Source of the DNA: Centrapalus pauciflorus
Taxonomy: Eukaryota > Streptophyta > Magnoliopsida > Asterales > Asteraceae
Direction: 5' to 3'
NCBI GenBank assembly: GCA_020465985.1
Contig: JAANYP010007579.1
Location: forward strand, 1-64,000
Length of the DNA stretch: 64,000 bases
Positions 39,018 through 51,035 of this stretch are shown piece by piece; the first letter of the stretch is position 1, and every line of letters begins with the position of its first letter. The notes below the pieces were generated by a model. That model made no database searches, had not been told where the DNA came from, and saw only the letters and a list, made by a program, of their open reading frames with translations. A program made the translations under genes and the position numbers.

Positions 39018-42000
39018 CTCTCTTAGGTATGCTTGACAGATGAAGGGACACTTTTAACTTGTGAAAATTGAAATATATATATACATTTTGGTGACCATTT
39101 GACAGTAGTTTCGCAATCTTATGTCTTTTTATCTGTGTTCGGGCGATTTTAGGAGGACATACCATGGGCAGGACTCACTGCAGCAACATCCTAGACCGTC
39201 TGTACAACTTCAATAACACCAGGAAACCGGACCCAACCATGGAACCAGCAACCTTAACTTACTTGCAGAAGCAATGTCCCGAGAAGGTGAGGTTGGGACA
39301 GCCAAACCCACTCATAAATCTGAACCCGGATAACCCGACACACAAGTTCACCAACTCCTACTACAAAAGAGTTCTGGCACATAAACCCGTTCTAGGAGTC
39401 GACCAACAGCTGCTCTATGGTGGTGACACCTATGATCTCACTGATGAATATGCTAAAGGCCTAGCTTGAAGACTTCAGAGGCAAATTCGCTTACTCGATA
39501 ACCAGGATGGGAGGGCTCAAGGTTCTCACAGGAACGAAAGGAGAGATACGAAGAAATTGCCACGTCATTAACAAGTAGCGATTTACTTCACAAAGTCAAC
39601 AACGACAGATGACACGTGCTATATATATTTATACCTATACATATACTTGTATATGAGATAAAAGTGAGATCAATATGATCATTTTGTATCATTCATAAGT
39701 AAACCAATGTTGTTGTATGAAGTTTGCATTGAATCGTTTGATTAATATAAATATTATTATATATTTTCAAACATATAAAGAACATCAAGGTACGTCTGGA
39801 AGTAATGATTCCATTTTAGAGTTCAATGGAAATTTCAGCAGAGAAAATGGAAGAGCAAAGACAGATATCTCCAAAATAAGATGTACTCAGGTTCAATCAA
39901 AGATCCAAAGGGGATATATACCCTATGCCCATCAACTCTACAAATGGCCATGGGCCATTGCAAAACTAAGTTTGATTATCGATCATACCAATCCAAAGGA
40001 AGACAACCATCTTTAAAATTTTATGAAATTTTCAATAGCATATGTAAATAGTTCATGATCCCACAAGTTGATATATAAAAAAGAAAAAGAAAGGAAAATG
40101 TAACAATAAGTTCAAGAACAGATCCAACAAATTAATTAGTCCATATCCGACCGACGCTAATAATCCTGGAAAGTTGCATGAATCAAATGAGGACAAGCTT
40201 CACGTACGATTGCACGATCTCTTGCGGCGGCCCTGTAAAATTCATAATACTTGTTAAAAATTTATTCTTACAACGGGAGCTACCAGTCTTTGTATCCAAA
40301 TAATATGCTTTAAAAAGGGTATGCTTACAAAAAGAATTAATGCACAGAATGGATAAAATGAAGAAAAGGAATTCATGAAAACCATTTATGTTAACCCGAT
40401 CAGTCTCAGATGTCGAATTTGATTGATTTGGTATATTACTTAATATTAACAGGTCCAATGTGGGTAAAACTGAATTTTAGCTAAAATGGATACATTTGAA
40501 ATGGGTTCAAAAGTTGACTAAAGTGCATAAACCTCCTAAAGCAGTTTATTCTACAGAATCAGTACGTCGATGATGTTGCAGACTTCTTTGTCATTGTCGA
40601 TGCAATTTGTTATGTGGAGATACAAAAGACAGGGTGGAGGAGTCTGACATTAAGCAAGTAATTAAAAAGCAACAACTTTAAAATTTTGGAGTACAAACTA
40701 TGAATATGAAGATCGAGTCAGATACGGAATCAGAAACTTACAACTGCTTGTGATGCCAGAGGTAGTGTGCCGTCGTTGGTAACATCTCGGAATGTGGAGA
40801 TAATCTCAGACACATCCTTTTCAAATGCCTCAATAAATTTTTCGTATTTATTCCCATTAACAAAACCAGCACAATCATGATTCAAAAGTTCTAGATACTC
40901 GTGAATGTAGCGTTGTTGAATCTCCTTGCTGACTTCCTTCGGCAAGTCCTTTAACAATTCGCTGATCAAATGATCCTTATGTACGATAGACATACAATGT
41001 GAATCTTCTTCCTCCATCAGATCCTGCAACTCTCTCACACAGGCCGTGATCCGTGACAAAAGTCCAGGCAGTACCTCGGTCTTGATATGTGCCTTTGCTT
41101 GATCAGTCAGCATCATTCTTTGACGAGTGGACAACTGCAGCTGTATTTTAAGCTTCTTGAGGGTGGCTATGGCCTTTTCTTTTGACTGTCTTTTCTCAGC
41201 AAAAAAAAGCTTTCCCTGCTCTACTGCTGGTTGTATTTCAGTTACAAGAGCATCCGCCTCCATGGCCATCCTGGCCTGCTTCCTCCTTTCCCTGGCCTGT
41301 TTTTGCCGCATTGCTCTCGTAAGTGGTCTCTGCAATATTTAAAAGAATGTCACTCACACTCTATCCAAGATTTATCGTCATCATTCCTCACAAGACCACC
41401 TCAAATTAAATACCCTTCAAGAGGCACTACTATAAAATGTATAACATATAGAAGCAAAAAAAGGCACCAGTAATGGTAGTGGCAAGGGTGACTAGACCAA
41501 TTTGGCACTTTGGCTTATACTTCCCGTGTGAATATATATTGAAAGGATACTTTAAGGGTGTATTTGTTTGGTGGGTTTTTAAGGTATGAAATTAGTTTAG
41601 GTTTCATAGATGTTTGTTTAAGAAATGATTACCAAAAATCAAACTCATTACTCATCGACATGAGTTTTCTCACTCCTCTTATTCTTTCTCCTATTTCTTT
41701 CAAACCTATACCCATACCCATTTCTAAACCCAATAACGAACCAAACGCACCAAAAAAACATGAGATTCCGTATCAAGTATGTTAATTAAGGGTGTCAACG
41801 GTTTTGCAGTTAATTAATAACAGGCTGTTGTGCCCCCCCCCCCCCCCACACACACAAATATAGTGTGAGGTTCACGTAAAACCATAACTATTTAAAAACT
41901 CCCGACAAAACAAATTTTTTGCATCTTTAGTTATAAATTTTGTATTTTTCATTTTTGCACCATGGTAATAAATTTTCAATCAAATGATGCGATAAATAAT

Positions 42001-43122
42001 TTTGCATCATGGTAATAATTTTTGAGTACATGAAGCAATATTTTAACTAAGATTCAAACATTTTGTTTTGTGACATGGGTATATACAGTTTTATGAAAAT
42101 TTTAGTTTTTACATGATCAGTTGATCACCAATATATATGTTTGTGTGCGTGTCTCACTCATAAGCTCCTTTTGAACTTACCAGCTACCTAGTCCAAGTTC
42201 CTCACCAATTTTTCTCTCAGCTTATTTTCCATAAAAAAAAGTACATCCTAAGATGCAAAGGAATGCCTAATTAAAACAAATGTAGTTCCCAAAATAACTA
42301 AACAAGTCCATTGAAAGTCATAACACCCGAAGGCAATGCAAGAGGAAAGTTTTAATAACATAAATTGAAATATATATGCACCTCAGGTAAATCCATGATG
42401 ACTTCGGCGCCTAAAGAGCTATCGACGAAAAAACTTTCAACTTCATTAGGCATCTCAAAGTCGTCGTACATATCCTTCCTCCGGCCGGAGTGTACATATA
42501 CGCTTATTAAGTTGTCGAAAGGTGAAGGATAGTCCAAAAGTAAACCGGAAATTCAGAAATACACTGCACAAAAACACGAGTTAGCTAGATCGAGATGCAT
42601 TGTATATAGAGATTGTATACCTACCCTCTTATGAACTTGTTTCTGTATTAATAAGATTTTGGGTCACGTAATAATAATCAGGAAATGAACAAGTTCTAGG
42701 AACTAGATGTAGGTAAAGAAACTGTTAAAGCCATGTTTATTCCACAAAAAACAATGGAAAAATGATAAGTGTTTCAAAGAAGTTGGTATTACAGACACTT
42801 AATTGTAGTGTGAGTAATAAACTAATCCCATGATCAAAGAAATTAATAAAATGATGATAAACATCAATAAAGGTTTTTTTCAAGCATCAAATTATATTTT
42901 CTTTGCTAATTGAAATCAACATTTAATAATAACCGGTGGAGATTATGTTCTATGATTAACATCTAAACAAGAACAATATACCATGTATTTATCAAATGCT
43001 TCATTAAAATGCATATGTTCAATTCCTAAAGGAGTATAAAACATAAGCCATATGTCTATCTATATATATATATCCGTCTATCTCATTCACATACATACAT
43101 ACATACATACATAATATGCATG

Positions 43123-43153
<31 letters not shown>

Positions 43154-43729
43154 ATGGGCTGCCCTTTCTTCCATCTCAGAAATAGTTTCAAAGTTCAGAT
43201 CAGGATGACAGGATGTACAAAATACCTCAACAATATCTATGTTAAGTGTCAGAAATTTGACACTTTGTAGTCCTTCAAGCATTTTAATCATCTCAAGAGC
43301 ATTTTCCTCTGTATATGGAACCTCTGGATCATAAATACTCAAATAGATGTCCGCATCATTAAGAGAATCATGATAACTAACTTTGGACAACAGCCCAGGA
43401 TTCTTGTTTCGGAAGAAGATAGATGAAATCCCAGGTGGTGGATTCATGTGATCCGTATCACAGTCAGTTATCGAAAGCTTCTTCAATTGCGGTGTCATCA
43501 GATTCATTTCAACGTCAGAACATCTACCATCAATCAGCGTCAGACTAGAAAGGCGAGGGGATTCGATGTTGAAAACCTCCACAGCATCACAATCGAAACT
43601 TTCGATAGTGAGTTGCTGTAAGTTGACACACTTAGAGAACAGATCAACAGGCTCATGTGAGTTATCCGCACACAACGAGATTCTACTCAGATGCATTGTT
43701 GTTAATGCTGGAAAATCCCATGGAGTTGT

Positions 43730-44031
43730 TGTTAGCAATAAAATAAATTAAACTTGAATAATTATGTTTAAGTTTATAATTATTTCATGTAACCACCAAA
43801 AGATGAAAAGTTTGGTGATTAATGTCTAGTAACCACCATGAGTTATGAAAGGTGAAAAGTTTAGTGATTAATAGTAGTTATGTAGCTAGTTATGAATCTC
43901 ATAACTTAGTCTTTATATTGGCATTACTTTTGAGTTGTAAGTTAGTGAAAAAGAAAAGAGATATTCAAGAAATAAAATAAAGTTGTGTTCTTGTGGTGTT
44001 AAGTTTCTCTCCTATATTTTTTATCTCTACA
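43730..44031 (+). repeat. 5' LTR of copia 2
   Basis: 302-bp repeat; TTTATATTGG in the middle is a candidate promoter element and AATAAAATAAAG a candidate polyadenylation signal. Confidence 0.96.
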
Positions 44032-44077
44032 AATTGGTATCAGAGCCAGTTTAATCTAGGGTCCAAAATTTGTTCAA

Positions 44078-47000
44078 ATGAACAACTCTATTCCTTTTTC
44101 CTTTGTTCCTCAATTAACCAAAGATAACTACGCCAAATGGAGTATCCAAATGAAGGCTCTTCTTGGATCTCAAGAAGAATGGGAGATAGTTGAAAAAGGC
44201 TACACGGAAGAAGAAAATGAAGAAGAGTTAAACCAAGCTCAAAAGGAGAATCTAAGAAGATGGAGGAAAAAGAACCAACAAGCTTTGTTTTGGATATACC
44301 AAGGAGTACAATCCTATGAAGCTGCGTGGGAGAAAATATGTGGTGCTACTTCGGCAAAGGAAGCATGGGAGATTTTGGAAATGACATACAAAGGCGCTGA
44401 AAAGGTGAAAAAGGTACGGTTGCAAACTCTTCGAGCGGAATTTGAAGGCTTGCATAAAACAGAAGCAGAACTAGTTTCTGATTATTGTTCACGGGTATTA
44501 TCGGTAGTTAACCAATTAAAAAGAAATGGTGAAACTATGGATGATATTCGTGTCATTGAAAAAATTCTTCGCTCCTTGGATTCTAGATTTGATTATATTG
44601 TTGTAGCAATTGAGGAATCTAAGGATTTAGATTCTATGACAATTGATCAACTAACTGGCTCGTTGCAAGCTCATGAAGAAAGATTTACTAAGAAAAAGAA
44701 AGAAGTAGTTTTGGAACAAGCCCTCAAGTCAAAGTTGTCATTAAATGAGAAGCAAGAAGATTTCAAAAGCCAAAGAGGTAAAGACCATGATCGTGGAAGA
44801 GGAGGAAACTATAGAGGAAGATTTGCAAATTCTCGTGGAAGAGGAAACTATGAAAGAAATGAAAATGGGTGGAATGAAGCAAATCAAAGTCAAAGTTTTC
44901 GAAGTTGGCAAAGAGGACGTGGACGTGGCTATCAAAGAGGAAGAGGACGCGGTTATTTTGAATGTGATAATTGTCACAAACCCGGTCATTTAGCAAGAGA
45001 TTGTTGGTTTAAAGATGGAGAAAAACACGATGCAAATTGGGCTAGCGGAAGCAAAATCTCGGAGTCTCATAATCAAGATACTTTGTTGCTAGTATCTCAA
45101 GGCGGAAATAATGAAAATGTCTGGTACATAGACAGCGGCGCTAGCAAGCATATGACAGGTAACAAAGATTTATTTTCCAAGTTGTTTGAAAATGATTATG
45201 GCGAAGTTAAAATTAGAGATGGAAAATCATACAAAGTTAGTGGTGTTGGTGAATTAGAATTTAAAACAAGACAAGGAAGTATTGAGAAAATGTCAGAAGT
45301 TTATTTTGTTCCTGGCCTAAAAAGTAATTTGCTTAGTGTTGGTCATCTTTTGAAGAAAGGTTATGATATTCATTTTCATGACATGACTTGTGTTTTGTCA
45401 AAGAAAAATCAAGTCATTGCTAGAATTGCGGTTGCGTCAAATAATCTTTTCTCGTTGGCTCTTCAAAATCAAAATATGTCATGTTTTGTTGGTGTTGACA
45501 AAGGAGTTTCCAAGTTATGGCATGATAGGTATGGTCATTTGAATTATGGAGATTTGGAATTATTATCAAGGAAAATGATGGTGAGAGGATTGCCTAAAAT
45601 TGATCGTATGAATGAAGTTTGTGAAGCTTGTCAATTTGGAAAGCAACATAGAACTTCATTTCCCTCTCAATCATCATGGCAGGCAAAAAGACCATTGCAA
45701 CTTATTCACTCAGATTTATGTGGACCGATGACCGTTTCATCTTTGGGAGGTAATCGTTATTTTATCTCTTTTATTGATGATTTCTCACGAAAAGTTTGGG
45801 TATATTGTGTTAAAGAAAAATCTGAAGCTTTTCAAAGGTTTATGGATTTCAAGGCTGAAGTTGAGAATTTTATGGGGTTAAAAATCAACACTTTGCGGAC
45901 AGATCGTGGGGGTGAATATTTCTCAAATGAATTTGAGAAATATTGTCGAGACAATGGCATTCGACATGAAATGACGGTCCGTTATACACCCCAACAAAAT
46001 GGTGTATGTGAAAGGAAGAATAGAACGATAATGGAGATGGCAAGATGTTTATTAAAAAAGAAGAGGTTACCAAGAAGTTTTTGGGCTGAAGCTGTTTCTT
46101 GTGCAGTTTATCTTATTAACAGGTCACCAACAAGGAGCTTGGGAAATTGCACACCACATGAAGCATGGTATGGTATAAAACCAAGTGTTCATCATCTTAA
46201 AGTATTTGGAAGTGTTGCTTATTCTCATGTCCCAGATTCAATGAGAAGTAAGTTGGATGACAAGTCAGAAAAGTGCATCTTTATTGGCTATAGTGAAAGA
46301 AGCAAAGCATACAAGTTGTATAATCCAACGACAAAGAAAATTGTGATAAGTCGAGATGTTCGATTTGATGAAAGTTCTTTCTTTGAAGAGATCGAAGTTG
46401 AAAAGGAAAATTTACCAATTTTTCCTTTTCAAGTTGAAGAAGAAGAGATTGGAAATGTTGAAACTAATGTTCAAGAAGAGAGTCCTCCCGGTTCTCAAAA
46501 TTCTTCCGCAAGTTCTTCTCCAAGAAGCCCGATAAGAAAGACAAGAACTCTTCAAGAGTTATATGATGTAATAGAAGAGATTGTGCAAAATGATTCTGTA
46601 TTTTTTGCTTTCTTTGCAGGGGAATATCCAATTTATTTTGATGATGCTTGTCAAGAAGAAAAATGGAGGAAAGCCATGAAAGAAGAAATTAGCTCCATTG
46701 AAAAAAATGACACATGGGAGCTTACCGATTTGCCACCACACAAAAATTCTATTGGAGTAAAGTGGGTGTACAAGACAAAGATGAATCCAGATGGGTCTAT
46801 CAACAAGCACAAGGCAAGGTTGGTTGCAAAAGGTTTCAAGCAAAAAGAAGGTGAAGATTTTAGTGAAGTATATTCTCCCGTTTCAAGACTCGAAACTATT
46901 CGGTTGCTCATTTCTCTTGCTGCTCAAAATGGTTGGAAAATGTTTCAAATGGATGTAAAATCCGCATTTTTGAATGGTGTTCTCAAAGAAGAAGTTTATG

Positions 47001-48187
47001 TTGATCAACCACTTGGGTTTGTCAAAAAAGGTGAAGAGAATAAAGTGTACAAGTTGAAGAAAGCGTTGTACGGATTGAGACAATCACCGCGGGCTTGGTA
47101 TAGTCGTATCAATTCGTATTTTGAGAATTATGGATTTGAAAAATGTCCATATGAGCATACTCTTTACACTAAAGGAGATTCACATGGAAATTTCATTGTT
47201 GTTAGTCTTTATGTTGATGATTTTGTTTTAACAGGAAATGATTTGGGGATGTTAGATGAGTTCAAACACTCATTGATGGCAGAATTTGAAATGACAGATT
47301 TGGGAGAACTCCACCATTTTCTTGGAATCGAGGTTCATCAATCCAAGAAGGGAACTTTTATCTCACAAGAGGGTTATGCAAGAGAAATTTTAAAGAAATT
47401 CAAGATGGAGAATGCGAATCCAGTCACCACTCCATGCATCACTGGTTTGAAGTTATCTAAAGAAGGTGAAGGCAAGATGGTGAATTCAGCTTTATACAGG
47501 AGTCTTGTTGGAAATCTGATGTATCTAACTTCTACAAGGCCTGATATCATGTACGGTGTAAGCTTGGTGAGTAGGTTTATGGAGAAACCTTATTCAAATC
47601 ATTGGGAAGCAGCAAAAAGGATTCTCAGATACATTAAAGGTACAATTGATCATGGAATTTTTTATGAGGCTAATGCACCGGTTAACCTCATTGGTTACAC
47701 TGATAGTGATTTAGCCGGAAGTATGGATGATAGCAGAAGCACGTCTGGTTATGTGTTTCATCTTGGTACTGGTGCGATATCATGGAGTTCTAAGAAACAA
47801 CAAATTGTGGCACTTTCTACTACAGAGGCCGAATATATTGCTGCAGCATATGCTGGTTGTCAATTGGTTTGGTTGCGCGGAATTTTGGAAAGTCTTATGC
47901 AAAAGCAAGATAAGTCAACCACTTTGTATTGTGATAATAGCTCCACTATTTCAGTCACAAAGGATCCAATTCTTCATGGACGAACAAAGCATATCCGCAT
48001 CAGATATCATTTCTTGAGAGACCTTGTCAACGAAGGAGATGTTCAAGTTGAGTATTGCAAGACAGAAGATCAAATGGCGGATATTTTTACGAAGCCGCTT
48101 GGTGGGAATTTTTTCAAGAAGAATGTTGAAAGGTTGGGAGTAAAAAGCAAGTTTAATTTAAGGGAGGTATTGTTAGCAATAAAATAA
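44078..48187 (+). CDS. Gag-Pol polyprotein of copia 2
   Basis: A continuous frame of 1369 residues. Gag (Retrotran_gag_2, NYAKWSIQMKALLGS) is followed by an Arg/Gly-rich stretch and a zinc knuckle at 296-309 (CDNCHKPGHLARDC). Protease DSGASKHM has its Asp at about 352. Integrase has Asp 546, Asp 609 and Glu 645 (D,D-35-E). Reverse transcriptase has YVDD at 1045-1048. RNase H starts near YTDSDLAG. The stop is inside the 3' LTR. No frame damage is seen, and the catalytic residues are complete. It resembles Tork/Tnt1-like elements, but the lineage is not certain. Confidence 0.97.
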   Translation: MNNSIPFSFVPQLTKDNYAKWSIQMKALLGSQEEWEIVEKGYTEEENEEELNQAQKENLRRWRKKNQQALFWIYQGVQSYEAAWEKICGATSAKEAWEILEMTYKGAEKVKKVRLQTLRAEFEGLHKTEAELVSDYCSRVLSVVNQLKRNGETMDDIRVIEKILRSLDSRFDYIVVAIEESKDLDSMTIDQLTGSLQAHEERFTKKKKEVVLEQALKSKLSLNEKQEDFKSQRGKDHDRGRGGNYRGRFANSRGRGNYERNENGWNEANQSQSFRSWQRGRGRGYQRGRGRGYFECDNCHKPGHLARDCWFKDGEKHDANWASGSKISESHNQDTLLLVSQGGNNENVWYIDSGASKHMTGNKDLFSKLFENDYGEVKIRDGKSYKVSGVGELEFKTRQGSIEKMSEVYFVPGLKSNLLSVGHLLKKGYDIHFHDMTCVLSKKNQVIARIAVASNNLFSLALQNQNMSCFVGVDKGVSKLWHDRYGHLNYGDLELLSRKMMVRGLPKIDRMNEVCEACQFGKQHRTSFPSQSSWQAKRPLQLIHSDLCGPMTVSSLGGNRYFISFIDDFSRKVWVYCVKEKSEAFQRFMDFKAEVENFMGLKINTLRTDRGGEYFSNEFEKYCRDNGIRHEMTVRYTPQQNGVCERKNRTIMEMARCLLKKKRLPRSFWAEAVSCAVYLINRSPTRSLGNCTPHEAWYGIKPSVHHLKVFGSVAYSHVPDSMRSKLDDKSEKCIFIGYSERSKAYKLYNPTTKKIVISRDVRFDESSFFEEIEVEKENLPIFPFQVEEEEIGNVETNVQEESPPGSQNSSASSSPRSPIRKTRTLQELYDVIEEIVQNDSVFFAFFAGEYPIYFDDACQEEKWRKAMKEEISSIEKNDTWELTDLPPHKNSIGVKWVYKTKMNPDGSINKHKARLVAKGFKQKEGEDFSEVYSPVSRLETIRLLISLAAQNGWKMFQMDVKSAFLNGVLKEEVYVDQPLGFVKKGEENKVYKLKKALYGLRQSPRAWYSRINSYFENYGFEKCPYEHTLYTKGDSHGNFIVVSLYVDDFVLTGNDLGMLDEFKHSLMAEFEMTDLGELHHFLGIEVHQSKKGTFISQEGYAREILKKFKMENANPVTTPCITGLKLSKEGEGKMVNSALYRSLVGNLMYLTSTRPDIMYGVSLVSRFMEKPYSNHWEAAKRILRYIKGTIDHGIFYEANAPVNLIGYTDSDLAGSMDDSRSTSGYVFHLGTGAISWSSKKQQIVALSTTEAEYIAAAYAGCQLVWLRGILESLMQKQDKSTTLYCDNSSTISVTKDPILHGRTKHIRIRYHFLRDLVNEGDVQVEYCKTEDQMADIFTKPLGGNFFKKNVERLGVKSKFNLREVLLAIK

Positions 48188-48472
48188 ATTAAACTTGAAT
48201 AATTATGTTTAAGTTTATAATTATTTCATGTAACCACCAAAAGATGAAAAGTTTGGTGATTAATGTCTAGTAACCACCATGAGTTATGAAAGGTGAAAAG
48301 TTTAGTGATTAATAGTAGTTATGTAGCTAGTTATGAATCTCATAACTTAGTCTTTATATTGGCATTACTTTTGAGTTGTAAGTTAGTGAAAAAGAAAAGA
48401 GATATTCAAGAAATAAAATAAAGTTGTGTTCTTGTGGTGTTAAGTTTCTCTCCTATATTTTTTATCTCTACA
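48171..48472 (+). repeat. 3' LTR of copia 2
   Basis: 302-bp repeat that reads identical to 43730-44031. Confidence 0.96.
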
Positions 48473-49515
48473 GTTGTGGGTGTAAGGCATGGTGTATTAT
48501 TATGGGTACTGAAGGTGAAATGCTTAAGGGACGCAGAGCTAAAGAGGCATTGAGGAAAAGCATACCGGCTGTGATACCGGGTTTTGGGCCGACTAATAAC
48601 AGTCAGTTCTTGTACATGCATTATGAGCAGATGCATAATTTGCTATCTTTCTTACAAAAACCTGACTAGCTGCTCCATTAAACCTTAGTTTTACTGAAGA
48701 TACTTGTAGATGATTGCGGCGAGTGAGAACATGGTTCACGAATCTGGCAAACTTGGGTAAAGAATCGAAATTTCGACTTGAAAAATCAAGATAAGGCATC
48801 GATGTCCACAGAAGCTTCCATCTTGGAGACAGCAAACATGTTTGAACAGCAAATTTGGTATCCATAGAAGAGAGGATTTGATGAATAATTTCATCTGGCA
48901 AGCTGCTCAACCTATCTTCAATTACCAATGATTCAGAATTATCTTGATTGAGTGCCATTTTCTAAGCTATACCTTGTCAAAGATATCACCGGTATAAAAT
49001 AATCTGCACTTGATGATGTAATATGGAAATTAACTATATGTATACCAGAATATTAAAGAAAAGATTGTTTTATACATGTTAGTCATAATGCAAACAATAT
49101 ATGTCAATGAAATACGGAACAAAGGTTACGGAACATCAGTAATTAATCATGCATCAGGTAGTGCTGCTTAAAGCTTGGTCTTATAATCTACCTTAAGTCC
49201 ATTAAATAACATCCTCGAGTTTCTTGCCACTGCTGTAAATTCAGTTACGTTTTACGGCTTTTTGCAATCCTGATTGCTATATATTCTAGCAGCTTATAAG
49301 CGTATCTTGACCAAGATAGATTTCGATCATAACTTAAGACCATGTTTTCTTCCCTATTCTGCTTATTTATTTAAGAACCCAAAGGCATCATATATAGTTC
49401 TACTTCCTATGCCAAGTTTTCTTTTTTCTATCCAGCTGGATCCATTTTTTTACTTACCATAACTGATAACACCAACAAAATTGTGTATTTCGTATGAAAG
49501 ATGAATCAAGTATTT

Positions 49516-49777
49516 TGATAGTGTGCATGTGTACATGAATGCATATGCATGGGGCATGAAGCATGAAGCACACATATATGTGATTAACAAGTATCTGTAG
49601 TGTTACGTTCTGTTGGTTTGAATCTGTTATTTTCTGTTAGAGCCATCAATGGATAGCAGTTAGTTTGTAGGTGATTCGGTTAATGCACCGTTAACCAATC
49701 TTGGGAAGCTTGTGTATAAATTCAGTCATTGTAACCATTTGAGATCACTTTTCATTCTCAACTCAATAAAGAATCAT
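49516..49777. other. Array end, possible LTR fragment
   Basis: Unit homology stops at 49515. The next bases include GTGTATAAATTCAG and CTCAACTCAATAAAGAATC, which look like the promoter and polyadenylation parts of a copia LTR. No matching second LTR or ends are found, so this is only a possible remnant. Confidence 0.35.
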
Positions 49778-49929
49778 TTTAATTTTTATAATATTATTGT
49801 TGACATTTATATATGTAATTTTGTTAGTTGTGTTTAAGTAGATATAATATCGTCAATATTTTTACTCTCCAAAGTCACTATTTCTTCAAATATCTTCCAA
49901 CCTAATCAATTATCGACACATAAATATAC
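49778..49929 (+). repeat. Inverted repeat, left arm
   Basis: About 150 bp, from TTTATAATATTATTGTTGAC to ATTATCGACACATAAAT. Its reverse complement occurs at 50393-50543 with roughly a dozen mismatches. Together they could form a long stem. Confidence 0.88.
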
Positions 49930-50274
49930 TTAATTTATTATAAACACACTTATTTTATTTATAAATATACTTAAATTTCACATACATTCACATCTTCGAA
50001 CTCCTAAAAATGATGTGAACGCACACTTACATAATTTTGCATATATGTGGTGCGTGATTTTATGCACTTAGAGTGTTCGAATTTGCGTGAAATTCACATA
50101 TTATCTGTGTAATGTTAATTAAAACATGTTTGTGAAACAAAATTTCATAAAAAATAATTTTACGAGTGATACCTTCGGTGCGTTGTGTAGTAGGTGGTAC
50201 TCACTTGAACCTCTATATATATATATATACACACACATAAATTATGTGTATTAAGTTATATACACATAAATTAT

Positions 50275-50375
<101 letters not shown>

Positions 50376-50392
50376 CAACACATATAATATAA

Positions 50393-50543
50393 TTTATGTG
50401 TCGATAATTGATTATGTTGGAAGATACTTGAAGAAATAGTGACTTTGGAGATGAAAAATATCGACGATATTATATTTACTTAAACACAACTAACAAAATT
50501 ACATATATAAATGTCAACAATAATATTATAAAAATTAAAATTA
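50393..50543 (-). repeat. Inverted repeat, right arm
   Basis: Reverse complement of the left arm. A further short inverse match, 49921-49971 against about 50665-50715, lies in an order that a simple hairpin does not explain, so the region was rearranged. Confidence 0.88.
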
Positions 50544-50764
50544 ATAAAGAAGATGAACTTTAAATAAATTAGTAAAGAAATATATATATTTAAATTTATA
50601 TAAAAGTTAAATTTTAAATAAAATACGAACAATAGTAAATGTAAATAAAATATTAAATCATAACTATATTTATAAATAAAATAAATGTGTTTATAATGAA
50701 TTAAGTATATCTATAAATAATATAAGAGTATTATAAAGATAAAATAAAATAAAATAAATGTTGG

Positions 50765-51010
50765 ACTATAAATGAGTAAATAATAAAACCATAGGGACTA
50801 AAAGCGTCTCAATGAAAAGGGTAAAAATGTCATTCTTACAAATTTAACGGTTGTGTCGTTAAGTTTAACGGACGAGGGACTAAAAGGGCACAAAATTAAC
50901 AAAATAGGGATGAAATTTGACCTTATTATGGTTAAGGGATTGAATCCGGGTAAACCATCAAACCACAAGGACCAAAAATGTCCTTTACTCAAGAGTTTAA
51001 TTAGTAACAT
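50765..51010. repeat. Possible MITE
   Basis: Contains AGGGACTAAAAGCGTC near the left and AAGGACCAAAAATGTCC near the right, which are roughly inverse, and GAGTAAA at one end against TTTACTC at the other. This is a pattern seen in plant MITEs. The exact ends and target duplication are not resolved. Confidence 0.4.
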
Positions 51011-51035
51011 AATAGTCATAATCACCCGAAAGCGG

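Larger units (their letters stand above)
35218..39578 (+). pseudogene. Class III peroxidase 3, split by gag-only LTR element
   Basis: Exon 2 is 35218-35397 (GCDASILLDG). Exon 3 starts at 35503, is broken at 35658 by an LTR element and resumes at 39023-39026; without the insertion it is 160 bp and in frame, as it lacks the AT insertion of copies 1 and 2. The last exon, 39153 to 39578, has a 4-bp AGCT insertion near 39463 (GGCCTAGCTTGAAG) that creates a stop after EYAKGLA. The first exon is missing. This copy therefore died by other lesions than copies 1 and 2. Confidence 0.92.
43730..48472 (+). mobile_element. Ty1/copia LTR retrotransposon 2, intact
   Basis: Element of 4743 bp with 302-bp LTRs (43730-44031 and 48171-48472), ends TGTTAGC and CTCTACA, and target duplication GTTGT (43725-43729 and 48473-48477). 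I find no difference between the LTRs. Priming site TGGTATCAGAGC at 44035-44046; purine tract AAGGGAGG just before the 3' LTR. A single open frame encodes the whole gag-pol. It lies antisense to the F-box exon it interrupts. By these criteria it is very young and could be mobile. Confidence 0.97.
40200..48958 (-). pseudogene. F-box/LRR-coiled-coil gene D, broken
   Basis: Exon 1 starts at 48958 and is split by a copia element (43730-48472), resuming to its donor near 43236. Exon 2 is 42382-42563, exon 3 40742-41329, exon 4 40200-40232. Lesions: a 4-bp insertion near 48617 (TACATGCATTATG against TACATTATG) shifts the frame after NYASAHN; one T is missing in exon 2 near 42544 (TAAACCGG against TAAATCCGG), making it 182 instead of 183 bp; two codons are lost near 48707. 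The unit ends before the promoter and leader exon. Exon 3 alone is still open. The gene cannot give the normal protein. Confidence 0.93.
42235..49515. repeat. Tandem segmental duplication, unit 4, truncated
   Basis: Fourth copy, ending abruptly at about 49515 inside what would be the 5'UTR intron of the F-box gene. Up to there the sequence follows unit 1 positions up to about 2535; after it nothing matches. The unit is lengthened by a complete copia insertion (43730-48472). It has no peroxidase and no F-box promoter. Confidence 0.93.
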
